The notes under the pieces: generated by a model | Databases searched by the model: none | What the model was told of the DNA's origin: nothing | The model's input: the letters and a program-made list of their open reading frames with translations, nothing else | In this document: positions 9,052 through 17,896 of the stretch, piece by piece | How positions within the stretch are numbered: position 1 is the stretch's first letter | Layout: every line of letters begins with the position of its first letter | NCBI RefSeq assembly: GCF_048820935.1 | Contig: NZ_JBMERD010000012.1 | Span: forward strand, 1-64,000 | Direction of reading: 5' to 3' | From: Algicoccus sp048820935 | Lineage (GTDB): Bacteria; Pseudomonadota; Gammaproteobacteria; Burkholderiales; Burkholderiaceae_B | Length of the DNA: 64,000 bases | Program-made: the position numbers and the translations under genes

Positions 9052-9471
9052 ATGACTTTTGACTCAGCAGCACCCAAACATCAGTTACCTGTCCGTGTTT
9101 ATTATGAGGACACTGACGCTGGTGGTGTTGTCTACTACGCAAACTATCTGAAGTTTTTTGAGCGCGCCCGTACCGAGTGGTTACGTGACTTAGGCGTATC
9201 TCAAACACAACTTGCAGCAGACAAAGGAATTTTGTTTGTTGTTGCTGGATTAACGATAGAGTATCGCCAGGCAGCTAAACTCGATGATTTATTAACCGTT
9301 GAGAGTATGATCAGCCAGATCGGCAAAGCTTCGTTACACTTTGACCAACGTGTGTTGCGTGATGGAATGTTATTGGCAAGCGCAAACGTGCGTTTATGCT
9401 GCGTTCATGCTGAAACATTCCGGCCAACTGCCATACCCGACGCCTTACGTAACCAGTTTATTTCTAACTAA
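9052..9471 (+). CDS. ybgC: Acyl-CoA thioesterase YbgC (tol-pal associated)
   Basis: YbgC is a cytoplasmic hot-dog-fold thioesterase encoded at the head of tol-pal clusters. The 139-residue product has the diagnostic YEDTDAGGVVYYANYLKFFE segment near residues 18-37, where the aspartate of DTDAGG is catalytic, and RTEWLR follows. An upstream GGAG supports the ATG at 9052. tolQ begins 12 bases after the stop, so it belongs to the same operon. Confidence 0.93.
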   Translation: MTFDSAAPKHQLPVRVYYEDTDAGGVVYYANYLKFFERARTEWLRDLGVSQTQLAADKGILFVVAGLTIEYRQAAKLDDLLTVESMISQIGKASLHFDQRVLRDGMLLASANVRLCCVHAETFRPTAIPDALRNQFISN

Positions 9472-9483
9472 TCAGAGAAAAAG

Positions 9484-10158
9484 ATGCCCGTAGCCTCTGC
9501 AGACATGTCACTAATGTCGCTGATTCTGGAAGCCAGTTTACCCGTGCAGTTCATTATGCTGCTTTTGGTCGTTGCTTCCATTGTTTCCTGGACATACATT
9601 TTTTCAAAGCGACTCTTATTACGAAAAGTTCGCGTACAAACCCGCGATTTCGAAGATGATTTCTGGTCAGGTGGCGATTTAGCCCAATTGCACCAGACGG
9701 TCAGCAAACGACGCCAAGAACAAGGCCCGTTGGCAAGAATCTTTGATGCCGGTATGACCGAATATTTGAAAGCTCATCGCGTCTCCACTGGCACAGGCAT
9801 CGATGGTGCCCGACGCGCCATGCGCGCATCCTTTCAGCGTGAGCTCGATGAGATGGAAACACACCTAGGATTTCTTGCGTCCGTCGGATCCGTCAGTCCT
9901 TACATCGGCCTGCTGGGTACGGTCTGGGGCATCATGCATGCCTTTATGGGACTGTCGAACGTCGAAAACGCCACGCTTGCAGCCGTTGCACCAGGGATTG
10001 CTGAAGCCCTGATTGCAACCGCCATTGGTTTGTTTGCAGCCATTCCCGCCGTCGTGGCGTACAACCGTTACACAGATGACATTGACCGAATCGCCACACG
10101 ATTTGAAACGTTTATTGATGAGTTTCTGAATATTCTGCAAAGGCAATCCCGCTCATGA
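9484..10158 (+). CDS. tolQ: Tol-Pal system protein TolQ
   Basis: TolQ is an inner-membrane subunit of the TolQR proton-driven motor that energises TolA and helps outer-membrane constriction at division. The 224-residue protein has three membrane segments: near residues 12-38, about 128-155 (PYIGLLGTVWGIMHAFMGL) and about 165-195 (GIAEALIATAIGLFAAIPAV). It is of MotA/TolQ/ExbB type. The stop overlaps the tolR start as ATGA, so translation is coupled. Confidence 0.95.
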   Translation: MPVASADMSLMSLILEASLPVQFIMLLLVVASIVSWTYIFSKRLLLRKVRVQTRDFEDDFWSGGDLAQLHQTVSKRRQEQGPLARIFDAGMTEYLKAHRVSTGTGIDGARRAMRASFQRELDEMETHLGFLASVGSVSPYIGLLGTVWGIMHAFMGLSNVENATLAAVAPGIAEALIATAIGLFAAIPAVVAYNRYTDDIDRIATRFETFIDEFLNILQRQSRS

Positions 10159-10622
10159 GATCTCTGCGCGCAGGCCGTCGTGGCTCTAGCAGACGGCTTA
10201 AAAACGAAATCAACGTCGTGCCATACATCGACGTGATGTTGGTGTTGCTGGTCATTTTTATGGTGACCGCACCCTTGATCACACCCGGTGTGATCGATCT
10301 GCCGCGCGTCGGGCAAGCCACGAGCGTACCGGCTGCACCCATCGAAGTTCAAATCGGACAAGACGGTGAAGTCGCTTGGCGCGTGCGCGAACCTGGTGTG
10401 CATTTTGAGCCTGTTGCACGCGACGCGATTGCACAAACACTGTTGTCAGTCCGTCAAGATGATCAACCCGTCGTGATTGCAGCACACGGCAAGGTTCCCT
10501 ATGAATCGGTTGTAGAACTCATGGATAGTTTACGTGCCAACGGAATTGACCGCCTCGGACTCCTTGTTGAACAGCGCCAGGGCGAACAACCTGTTGATGT
10601 CACCCCAAAACCTGAGAAATAA
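10155..10622 (+). CDS. tolR: Tol-Pal system protein TolR
   Basis: TolR is the second motor subunit, with one N-terminal membrane helix and a periplasmic domain. The 155-residue product begins with a basic stretch, then the segment VPYIDVMLVLLVIFMVTAPL with the functionally essential aspartate at its start. The periplasmic part ends in a short hydrophilic tail. It overlaps tolQ by four bases, and its TAA overlaps the tolA ATG. Confidence 0.95.
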   Translation: MRSLRAGRRGSSRRLKNEINVVPYIDVMLVLLVIFMVTAPLITPGVIDLPRVGQATSVPAAPIEVQIGQDGEVAWRVREPGVHFEPVARDAIAQTLLSVRQDDQPVVIAAHGKVPYESVVELMDSLRANGIDRLGLLVEQRQGEQPVDVTPKPEK

Positions 10623-12067
10623 TGGCCTCGCGTTCTTTTCGCTCACTTCTTAAAGCAGATCGTCGTCGCGATGAACCACTCGCACGCAGCTTTGCGATCG
10701 CGTTGGGTTTACACGTCGCTTTGTTGATTTTTTTCATCTTGAGTTGGAGTTGGTCCGTTGAGAAGCCTGGTCCCGTCATGGTAGAACTTTGGATGGAAGG
10801 CGAAACGCAACAAATCCCACGCTCTCCTGACGCTCAAGAGTCCCCGGAGCCAGAGCCCGAAGTAGAACCTGAGCCGGAACCCCAGCCTGAACCCGAAGTA
10901 GAACCTGAAATCGAGCCAGAACCGGAGCCAGAGCCAGAACCGGAGCCGGAGCCAGAACCGGAGCCGGAGCCAGAACCGGAGCCAGAGCCAGAGCAGTATC
11001 TAGATCCTGAGCCGCAGCCAGAGCCAGAAACACCCTCAACGCCAGCCATCACACCTGAGCAACAAGCTGCGATTGACGCTGAAATTGCATTGGAAGAAAA
11101 GCGCAAAGAAGAAGCGCTGGAAAAAGAACGTCTCGCACAACTTGAACAGCAAAGACTCGAGAAAGAACGTCAAGACCAATTGGAAGCCGAACGACTTGAG
11201 CAAGAGCGTCTAGCCAAGCTGGAAGAGGAACGTCTCGAAAAAGAACGTCTTGAGCAAGAGCGGATTGAACAAGAACGACAAGCTCAACTTGAAAAAGAGC
11301 GGTTGGCGAAACTAGAGGAAGAACGCCTCGAAAAAGAGCGTCAAGAGAAAGAGCGTCAAGCCAAACTCGAAGCTGAGCGCCTCGAGAAAGAAAAACAAGA
11401 GCAAGAACGACTAGCTAAACTAGAACAGGAGCGTTTGGAAAAAGAAAAGCAAGAAAAAGAACGCCAAGCCAAACTCGAAGCTGAACGACTCGAGAAGGAA
11501 AAACAAGAAAAGGAGCGATTGGCTAAGCTACAACGAGAGCGGCTGGAAAAAGAAAAGCAGGAAAAAGAACGCAAAGCCAAGCTTGAGCAAGAGCGCTTAG
11601 AAAAAGAGCGACAGGCGAAATTGGAAGAAGAGAAGAAACGCAAACAGCTTGCAGAACAAAAAGCACGTGAAGAGGCCGCCAAAAAAGCGGCTGCTGACAA
11701 AGCTTTGCGTGATGCGTTCCGAAGTGACGTGATGGGTGCAACTGGCGTTGCTGGCGGTAAAGCGGCACAGAATCGTGAAGGCGGTGGCGCCGATGCCGTG
11801 TATGCTGGCATGGTGCGCGCTTGCATTCGACCCAACGTGTCATTCCCAACACCATTGCGTCAAGGTAAGGCAAATCCTGCCGCACTCTACCGAGTACAGT
11901 TAAAATCAGACGGCAGCGTCATGAGCCTGAACCTGCGTCGTAGTTCTGGAAACCCTGGCTTTGATCGAGCAGTAGAAATTGGTGTGCGTCGTTGCTCACC
12001 CTTCCCTAAACCACCTACAGGTAAGTATCCGTCGTACATTGATGTGAACTACCACATGTATGACTAA
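10622..12067 (+). CDS. tolA: Tol-Pal system protein TolA with Glu-Pro tract and long charged coiled coil
   Basis: TolA links the TolQR motor to Pal and TolB across the periplasm. The 481-residue protein has four parts: one membrane helix near residues 24-44; a Glu-Pro repeat tract from about 76 to 139; a very long charged coiled coil from about 145 to 365 rich in ERLEKE and KQEKER; and a globular C-terminal TolA/TonB domain from about 395 (AGMVRACIRPNVSFP) to the end. The acidic proline tract is more usual in TonB-type proteins than in TolA, but the operon position and C-terminal domain fix the identity. Confidence 0.93.
   Translation: MASRSFRSLLKADRRRDEPLARSFAIALGLHVALLIFFILSWSWSVEKPGPVMVELWMEGETQQIPRSPDAQESPEPEPEVEPEPEPQPEPEVEPEIEPEPEPEPEPEPEPEPEPEPEPEPEPEQYLDPEPQPEPETPSTPAITPEQQAAIDAEIALEEKRKEEALEKERLAQLEQQRLEKERQDQLEAERLEQERLAKLEEERLEKERLEQERIEQERQAQLEKERLAKLEEERLEKERQEKERQAKLEAERLEKEKQEQERLAKLEQERLEKEKQEKERQAKLEAERLEKEKQEKERLAKLQRERLEKEKQEKERKAKLEQERLEKERQAKLEEEKKRKQLAEQKAREEAAKKAAADKALRDAFRSDVMGATGVAGGKAAQNREGGGADAVYAGMVRACIRPNVSFPTPLRQGKANPAALYRVQLKSDGSVMSLNLRRSSGNPGFDRAVEIGVRRCSPFPKPPTGKYPSYIDVNYHMYD
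10848..10999 (+). repeat. Glu-Pro codon repeat tract inside tolA
   Basis: About 25 consecutive Glu-Pro units are built from GAGCCA, GAACCG and GAGCCG hexamers, with longer identical blocks that suggest slippage. They encode a stiff extended spacer after the membrane helix. Confidence 0.9.
11372..11587 (+). repeat. Four 54-bp tandem repeats in the tolA coiled coil
   Basis: The 18-residue unit ERLEKEKQEKERxAKLE plus one residue is repeated four times in phase with the reading frame (11372, 11426, 11480, 11534), followed by partial units. Copies differ mainly at synonymous positions, so the array is not brand new. Confidence 0.85.
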
Positions 12068-12082
12068 GCGGAGAGACAGCCC

Positions 12083-13444
12083 ATGCAAACCGTTGTCACA
12101 AATTTATCACCTACATCATTATCTGAAACCATAATGAAAAAACTAACTCAGTGGCTAAGTGTATTTCTGACTTGTTTTCTAGTTTTCTCTGCGCCCTCTG
12201 CCAACGCACAATTACGGGTAGACATTTCAGGAACAGGTGCCAAACAATATCCGATTGCAATCGCTGACTTTACAGGCGACTCAACCGGTCGTTTAATTGC
12301 AGAAGTGATTCGCGCAGATCTAACGCGTTCAGGCCAGTTTCGCTTAATTAACGCAACAGGCGCAAAGTTAGAAGTGGACACCCCTATTGCCTACGAAGAG
12401 TGGCGTACCCGTGGGGCTGACTACGTCGCCTATGGCACAGTCACAAAAGAATCTGGTGATCAATACGAAGTCCGCTATCGATTGGCCGATACAATTAACG
12501 ACACCAATCTCGATGGTGTTGTTTTCACGGGATCCGATCGTGAACTGCGTCGCATTGCCCACCAAATTGCCGATCGTATCTATGAGCACATCACTGGCAT
12601 TCCCGGTGTTTTTGCAACACGCATTGCCTATGTGCTCAAACACGGCAACACTTACGAGCTTCAGATTGCCGACTCTGATGGTCAAAACCCACAAATCGCC
12701 TTACGTTCGCGTGAACCTATCATTTCCCCTGCCTGGTCACCTGACGGCTCTAAGCTGGCTTATGTAAGTTTTGAAACAGGTAAGCCCGTTGTCTATGTTC
12801 ACGAACTGTCATCGAGCAAACGCACCCCTGTAGCTAATTTCAAAGGCAACAACTCAGCGCCCGCGTGGTCACCTGATGGCAATACCCTCGCAGTCGTCCT
12901 GACGCGTGAGGGTTTATCTCAAATCTATTTAATTAACGCACACGATGGCTCCAACTTGCGCCGTTTGACACGCTCACCGCTCATTGACACAGAACCCGTC
13001 TTTAGCCCTGACGGACAAAGCATTTTCTTTACAAGTGATCGCAGTGGACGTCCTCAAATCTATCAAATTCCCGTCAGTGGTGGGGAAGCTCGCCGCGTCT
13101 CCTTTAATGGCGATTACAATATCAGTCCACGTATTTCTCCGGATGGCAAAAGCTTGCTGATGGTCACCAGACGTGGTGGCGCGTTCCGCATCGCATCCGT
13201 TGATCTTGAGACCGGTACGGAAACCCTACTCACTCAGGGTCCCGATGATCAGTCACCGAGTTTCGCACCGAACGGCAAACAAGTTCTTTACGCTTCACGT
13301 CAGGGTGGTCGTCATATGCTCGCCGGCGTATCCAGTGATGGAAGAATGCGTCAGACCCTTTCGATCCATAACGGTGAAATCCGTGAACCAACCTGGGGGC
13401 CTTTCAATCAAAATGCGCAAAGCCCTCAGACAACAAACCCTTGA
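12083..13444 (+). CDS. tolB: Tol-Pal system beta-propeller protein TolB
   Basis: TolB is a periplasmic propeller that binds Pal. The product has an N-terminal domain and then repeated beta-propeller blades with the WSPDGSKLAY / FSPDGQSIFF pattern. The start is uncertain. ATG at 12083 has a good GGAG ribosome site and gives 453 residues with a long region before the signal peptide. ATG at 12134 gives the typical MKKLTQWL signal start (436 residues) but lacks an obvious ribosome site. Signal cleavage is likely near SANA-QL. Confidence 0.94.
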   Translation: MQTVVTNLSPTSLSETIMKKLTQWLSVFLTCFLVFSAPSANAQLRVDISGTGAKQYPIAIADFTGDSTGRLIAEVIRADLTRSGQFRLINATGAKLEVDTPIAYEEWRTRGADYVAYGTVTKESGDQYEVRYRLADTINDTNLDGVVFTGSDRELRRIAHQIADRIYEHITGIPGVFATRIAYVLKHGNTYELQIADSDGQNPQIALRSREPIISPAWSPDGSKLAYVSFETGKPVVYVHELSSSKRTPVANFKGNNSAPAWSPDGNTLAVVLTREGLSQIYLINAHDGSNLRRLTRSPLIDTEPVFSPDGQSIFFTSDRSGRPQIYQIPVSGGEARRVSFNGDYNISPRISPDGKSLLMVTRRGGAFRIASVDLETGTETLLTQGPDDQSPSFAPNGKQVLYASRQGGRHMLAGVSSDGRMRQTLSIHNGEIREPTWGPFNQNAQSPQTTNP

Positions 13445-13461
13445 TAATTTAAGGACTTAAT

Positions 13462-13947
13462 ATGAATTCCCGCCTTGCCCTATCCATAACAGCCATCTTT
13501 TTAGGTTTTGGGCTAGCTGCCTGCTCCTCTGTTGCACTTGACGACGCTGGTGCTGATTCGTCCGGTGCTCACGGTTCTGCGATGGATCCTTTCAATCCCA
13601 ATAGTGTTCTATCCTCTGATCGATCGGTGTATTTTGAGTTCAACAAATACAATGTGGACGAGCAATACCGCCCAACTGTTGAAAACCACGCAAACTATTT
13701 ACGTAGTCATCCGCAACAAAACATCGTCATTGAAGGCAACACTGACGCTGTTGGCGGTTCCGAATATAACTTGGCGCTTGGTCACCGTCGTGCAGAAGCG
13801 GTTCGTCGTGTTATGACGCTCATGGGTACGAATGACCAGCAAATCGAGACCATCAGTTTCGGTAAAGAAAAGCCACGTGCGCTTGGTTATTCTGAACAAG
13901 ATCATGCAGAAAACCGTCGTGCGGATATTGTGTACGAACGTCGTTAA
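13462..13947 (+). CDS. pal: Peptidoglycan-associated lipoprotein Pal
   Basis: Pal anchors the outer membrane to peptidoglycan and is the Tol partner. The 161-residue precursor has a lipoprotein signal with the lipobox LAAC, acylated at Cys21. A short linker follows, then an OmpA-like domain starting at YFEFNKYNVDEQY. Peptidoglycan contact residues are in GNTDAVGGSEYNLALGHRRA. It follows tolB by 17 bases with a GGA-type ribosome site. Confidence 0.96.
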   Translation: MNSRLALSITAIFLGFGLAACSSVALDDAGADSSGAHGSAMDPFNPNSVLSSDRSVYFEFNKYNVDEQYRPTVENHANYLRSHPQQNIVIEGNTDAVGGSEYNLALGHRRAEAVRRVMTLMGTNDQQIETISFGKEKPRALGYSEQDHAENRRADIVYERR

Positions 13948-13990
13948 GCTTTTCAGTCTGTCACTGAGATAGAACTCGCAGGAGAAATTC

Positions 13991-14641
13991 ATGAAGTGGT
14001 ATGTAATGTGTGGCGCTTCACTCGCGCTGTCAACCTCGTTAGTTTCGGGCGCCTTTGCATTTTCCGCCGACAATGAGGCTCGCCAGGCGATCAACGAAGT
14101 GCGTCAACAGATGAAAGTACTGACCGATACGACTCAACGCATCAACATGCAAATGTCAGACCGTATCGACACACTCGAACTGGAGATTTCACGGCTTCGC
14201 GGCATGATTGAAGAGCTCGGTGGACCAAGCTACAACCGTTCTTCAAGTACACCTGAACAGGCTGGCAGCTCCGTGGAGCAAGATGCTTATGAAGGTGCGC
14301 TTGACATGTATCGTCAAGGCGATGCACAGGGTGCAATCGAATCTTTTCAAGCATTTCTAACAGTCTATCCGGACAGTGCGCTTGCACCTGCGGCTAAGTT
14401 CTATCTGGGCAGTAGCTTGTATGCCAATCGCAACTATAAGGAGGCCAACACCACATTACAAAATCTGGTGAAGGCCAATCCTGAGCATCCACGCTCACCT
14501 GATGCGCTTTTAGTGTTGGCAGCTAGCCAATACGAACTCAATGATCGTGCGGGTGCCAAAGCCTCTTTGCAAAAAATCACAAAAGATTATCCAGGCTCTG
14601 AAGCTGCCCAAACAGCTGAGCAACGCCTGAAGATGCTCTAA
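13991..14641 (+). CDS. cpoB: Cell division coordinator CpoB (YbgF)
   Basis: CpoB is a periplasmic TolA-binding protein that coordinates outer-membrane constriction with peptidoglycan synthesis. The 216-residue precursor has a signal peptide ending near GAFAFSA. A short trimerising coiled coil covers about residues 40-75, and TPR repeats run from about residue 95 to the end (YEGALDMYRQGDAQGA, AAKFYLGSSLYANRNY). An AGGAG site precedes the ATG. It is the last gene of the tol operon. Confidence 0.93.
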   Translation: MKWYVMCGASLALSTSLVSGAFAFSADNEARQAINEVRQQMKVLTDTTQRINMQMSDRIDTLELEISRLRGMIEELGGPSYNRSSSTPEQAGSSVEQDAYEGALDMYRQGDAQGAIESFQAFLTVYPDSALAPAAKFYLGSSLYANRNYKEANTTLQNLVKANPEHPRSPDALLVLAASQYELNDRAGAKASLQKITKDYPGSEAAQTAEQRLKML

Positions 14642-14666
14642 TCGATTTTTAAACTAGCTCAACACC

Positions 14667-14707
14667 AAGGTGATCAGAGTCAATCTGATCACCTTTTCTT
14701 CTTTTTA
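14667..14707 (+). terminator. Rho-independent terminator of the tol-pal operon
   Basis: AAGGTGATCAGA (14667-14678) and its exact complement (14684-14695) form a 12-pair stem with a five-base loop, followed by a T-rich run on the plus strand. It lies 25 bases after cpoB. Confidence 0.93.
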
Positions 14708-14739
14708 AGAGTTCTGGTACAAGTCGTAGTCAAAAACGT

Positions 14740-15654
14740 TCAACGTTGCAACCATAGAAGCGCAACGACACCCAAGACGATCAGGAGCATACCAATACGT
14801 TCCTGACGAGACGTACTGCCATCAAAGAGTCTCTTTGAAAGCATTTGTGCAAAAAAGACTTCAACCAAGCCGAGCGTACGCACATTGGCTGCCGTCGTTA
14901 ACGCAAAACCAATAAACCACCCTTGCGACGCAGCTGCGCCTAAAAAACCACCTGCAAGCGAAATCTTCCAAGCAGAAATACAACGTTGCCAGGCTGCAGG
15001 GTCGGTGATGCGCATCCAAACAGCCAGAACGAATGCTTGGATAAACAATCCACACACTAACGTCCAAGAAGCGCGAATGAGGAAGTTTCCTTCTGGCAAA
15101 GACAAAATGGCACCTCTGAAACCTACCGCAGCCACTGCAAAACATGCGGCCGCCAAAAGTCCAAAAAAGACTGGGCCATAGTCTCTTTTTGCACCTGATG
15201 TTTTTGAAACAGGCTTATAACCCATCCAAACCACTCCTAGAGTCGCCAGAACGATTGCTGTGGCCGTTCCTAACCCCAGCGGATCACTAAGCACCAAGAC
15301 ACCAAATAACGCTACCTGTACGGGCTCTGTCTTTGTCCAAACAGTCACCACCACAAAATCTCGAGATTTCATCGCCGCTAGCATTAAGGCCGTTGCAGCA
15401 ATTTGTGCCAATGCACCCAACGTTACAAAGCCCAAAAACTTAGCATCTACGCTCGGCATCGCCGAATCTGTCGCAAACCACGCAATCAAAAAGAATAGAC
15501 ACGCAAACGGAAAGCCAAACAGGAAGCGAACTTGAGTCGCCCCCATTGTGCCCAGCTCTGCTGTCAAACTTTTTTGTATTGCATTTCTTCCCGCTTGTGA
15601 AGCAGCCGCAAAAATTGTTGCTGGCACCCAAAACCACGTCCAATCTGTCTCCAC
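14740..15654 (-). CDS. EamA/DMT-family permease
   Basis: The 304-residue membrane protein has about ten hydrophobic segments in two similar halves, as in drug/metabolite transporters of the EamA family. These carriers move metabolites, amino acids or drugs across the inner membrane; the substrate cannot be told from sequence. It lies downstream of groEL on the same strand, with the groEL terminator between them, so it is probably a separate unit. Confidence 0.82.
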   Translation of the reverse strand: METDWTWFWVPATIFAAASQAGRNAIQKSLTAELGTMGATQVRFLFGFPFACLFFLIAWFATDSAMPSVDAKFLGFVTLGALAQIAATALMLAAMKSRDFVVVTVWTKTEPVQVALFGVLVLSDPLGLGTATAIVLATLGVVWMGYKPVSKTSGAKRDYGPVFFGLLAAACFAVAAVGFRGAILSLPEGNFLIRASWTLVCGLFIQAFVLAVWMRITDPAAWQRCISAWKISLAGGFLGAAASQGWFIGFALTTAANVRTLGLVEVFFAQMLSKRLFDGSTSRQERIGMLLIVLGVVALLWLQR

Positions 15655-15699
15655 TTCGACCCCTTTTTATTTGACGAGCAACTCACAAACATTCAGTTT

Positions 15700-15741
15700 A
15701 AATAAAAAACAACCCCTGACCGTCTCCAGCCAGAGGTTGTT
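15700..15741 (-). terminator. Rho-independent terminator after groEL
   Basis: On the minus strand AACAACCTCTG (15731-15741) pairs with CAGGGGTTGTT (15708-15718) over 11 positions with one G-U, loop 12 bases, followed by a T-rich run. It lies about 45 bases beyond the groEL stop. Confidence 0.9.
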
Positions 15742-15786
15742 GTACTCAGGGGAATAATCCCCCGTGTGTGTGACACTGGGTTTCGA

Positions 15787-17439
15787 TTAGAAGCCCATAC
15801 CGCCCATGCCACCCATACCGCCCATGCCACCCATGTCAGCAGGCATTGCAGCCGGCTTCTCTTCAGGGATTTCGCACACAGCGACTTCGGTGGTCAACAA
15901 CAGACCAGCCACGGAAGCGGCGTTTTGCAATGCGCTGCGGGTCACTTTCGTGGGATCCAGAACACCTTGCTCAACCAAGTTACCGTATTCGCCAGTTGCG
16001 GCGTTGTAACCAAAGTTACCTTCGCCTTCGGCCACTGCGTTCACAATCACGCTAGGCTCTTCACCAGCGTTTGCAACGATGGTGCGCAGCGGTGCTTCAA
16101 TTGCACGCTGGATCAAACGGATACCGGCGTCTTGATCGGCGTTGTCGCCTTTCAGGTCAACGATCGCGGTACGTGCACGCAACAGCGCAACACCACCACC
16201 AGGCACAATTCCTTCTTCCACAGCAGCGCGTGTTGCATGCAGCGCATCTTCAACGCGAGCTTTCTTTTCTTTCATTTCGACTTCGGTAGCAGCACCCACG
16301 CGAATCACGGCAACACCGCCAGCCAACTTGGCTACGCGCTCTTGCAGTTTTTCACGATCGTAGTCGGAAGTGGCTTCTTCGATTTGTGCACGGATCTGCT
16401 TCACACGTGCTTCGATGGTTTCGGCTTGGCCAGCACCATCAATAATCGTTGTGTTTTCTTTGGCAACTTCGATGCGTTTTGCTTGACCCAGATCTTCGAT
16501 CGTGGCTTTTTCAAGTGACAGACCGGTTTCTTCGGAGATCACGGTACCGCCAGTCAACACAGCAATGTCTTCCAACATCGCTTTACGGCGATCACCAAAA
16601 CCAGGTGCTTTCACAGCGGTGGTTTTCAGGATGCCACGGATATTGTTCACAACCAGTGTTGCCAATGCTTCACCTTCAACGTCTTCTGCAATGATCAACA
16701 GAGGACGGCTGGATTTCGCAACCGCTTCGAGGATTGGCAACAGATCACGGATATTGCTGATTTTTTTGTCAAAAATCAAGATATATGGATCTTCCAGAGC
16801 AGCCACTTGCTTTTCTGGGTTGGTGATGAAGTATGGGGAGAGGTAACCACGGTCAAACTGCATACCCTCGACCACGTCCAACTCGTTATCCAGTGACTTA
16901 CCGTCTTCAACAGTAATCACACCTTCTTTACCCACTTTGTCCATTGCATCAGCAATGATCTTACCGATGGATGCATCGCTGTTTGCGGAGATTGAACCCA
17001 CTTGAGCGATTTCTTTGGTTGTGGAGCAAGGCTTGGACAGCTTGCGCAGCTCTTCAACGGCGACCACAACAGCTTTATCGATACCACGCTTGAGGTCCAT
17101 GGGACTGATGCCAGCGGCCACGTACTTCAAACCTTCCACAACAATGGCTTGTGCCAAAACGGTTGCGGTTGTTGTACCGTCACCCGCTGTATCGGATGTT
17201 TTAGCAGCAACTTCTTTCACGAGTTGTGCACCGATGTTCTCAAAGCGATCTTTGAGTTCGATTTCTTTTGCAACAGACACACCATCTTTCGTCACGGTTG
17301 GGGCGCCAAAGCTGCGCTCCAGAACGACGTTACGACCTTTAGGGCCTAATGTCGTTTTAACAGCATTTGCCAATGTATTGACACCGCGCACAACGCGTGA
17401 GCGGACGTCTTCACCAAAATAAACTTGCTTTGCAGCCAT
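15787..17439 (-). CDS. groEL: Chaperonin GroEL (60 kDa)
   Basis: GroEL forms the double-ring folding chamber that acts with GroES. The 550-residue protein starts MAAKQVYFGEDVR, has the ATP-binding segment DGTTTATVLAQA near residue 87, and ends in the characteristic GGM repeat tail. An AAAGG ribosome site lies ahead of the ATG. groES is immediately upstream (58-base gap) and shares its promoter and CIRCE operator. Confidence 0.98.
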   Translation of the reverse strand: MAAKQVYFGEDVRSRVVRGVNTLANAVKTTLGPKGRNVVLERSFGAPTVTKDGVSVAKEIELKDRFENIGAQLVKEVAAKTSDTAGDGTTTATVLAQAIVVEGLKYVAAGISPMDLKRGIDKAVVVAVEELRKLSKPCSTTKEIAQVGSISANSDASIGKIIADAMDKVGKEGVITVEDGKSLDNELDVVEGMQFDRGYLSPYFITNPEKQVAALEDPYILIFDKKISNIRDLLPILEAVAKSSRPLLIIAEDVEGEALATLVVNNIRGILKTTAVKAPGFGDRRKAMLEDIAVLTGGTVISEETGLSLEKATIEDLGQAKRIEVAKENTTIIDGAGQAETIEARVKQIRAQIEEATSDYDREKLQERVAKLAGGVAVIRVGAATEVEMKEKKARVEDALHATRAAVEEGIVPGGGVALLRARTAIVDLKGDNADQDAGIRLIQRAIEAPLRTIVANAGEEPSVIVNAVAEGEGNFGYNAATGEYGNLVEQGVLDPTKVTRSALQNAASVAGLLLTTEVAVCEIPEEKPAAMPADMGGMGGMGGMGGMGF

Positions 17440-17497
17440 GTAATTTACCTTTATTTATTCAATTCAACTTCAGATAACAGTGATAAGGTCAGTCAAA

Positions 17498-17785
17498 TCA
17501 GACAACGACCGCGAGAATCTCTTCTTCGCGAATCACGAGAACCTCTTCACCATCCACCTTGACTGTTTGGCCAGCGTATTTGCCAAACAAAACTTTGTCA
17601 CCAACTTTGACATCAAGCGGCTGAAGATTGCCATCATCACTACGCTTACCGGGACCAACCGCAACAACTTCACCTTGATCAGGTTTTTCTGCGGCGCTAT
17701 CCGGAATAACAATTCCTGAAGCGGTTGTACGCTCGTTGTCCAGACGTTTGACGATCACACGATCGTGCAGGGGACGCAAGGCCAT
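17498..17785 (-). CDS. groES: Co-chaperonin GroES (10 kDa)
   Basis: GroES caps the GroEL ring. From the ATG at 17785 the product is 95 residues, the family length, beginning MALRPLHDRVIVKRLD; the frame stays open further upstream but only this start has GGAG at proper spacing. The mobile-loop region (ERTTASGIVIPDSAAEKP) is present. Confidence 0.97.
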   Translation of the reverse strand: MALRPLHDRVIVKRLDNERTTASGIVIPDSAAEKPDQGEVVAVGPGKRSDDGNLQPLDVKVGDKVLFGKYAGQTVKVDGEEVLVIREEEILAVVV

Positions 17786-17841
17786 GTATGACTCCATTAA
17801 CATAAAAGAGGTTGTACAAAAATGTGCGAGCGTTGCACTTG

Positions 17842-17868
17842 TTAGCACTCGCCCGCCTTGAGTGCTAA
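17842..17868 (-). promoter_or_regulatory. CIRCE operator (HrcA site) of groESL
   Basis: TTAGCACTC-N9-GAGTGCTAA is a perfect match to the CIRCE inverted repeat bound by the heat-shock repressor HrcA. It lies between the -10 box and groES, about 57 bases before the start codon. hrcA is not in this window. Confidence 0.97.
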
Positions 17869-17896
17869 TTATATGGGCTCTTTCTCTGATTTCAAG
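17868..17896 (-). promoter_or_regulatory. Overlapping sigma-70 and sigma-32 promoters of groESL
   Basis: On the minus strand TTGAAA (17890-17895) and TATAAT (17868-17873) are 16 bases apart, a near-consensus sigma-70 promoter. The same bases read CTTGAAA-N12-CCCATATAA, close to a sigma-32 promoter. CIRCE abuts the -10 box, so repression and heat-shock activation converge on one short segment. Confidence 0.8.

Noticed and set aside
10776..11106. Two minus-strand frames opposite the tolA repeats
   Set aside because: Their Gly-Ser and Ala-Leu-Pro repeats are the reverse reading of the Glu-Pro tract.
11356..11885. Minus-strand Ser-rich frames opposite the tolA coiled coil
   Set aside because: They are shadows of the charged repeat codons.
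15766..16518. 250-codon plus-strand frame
   Set aside because: It is fully opposite groEL, which is certain; long antisense frames are common over biased genes.
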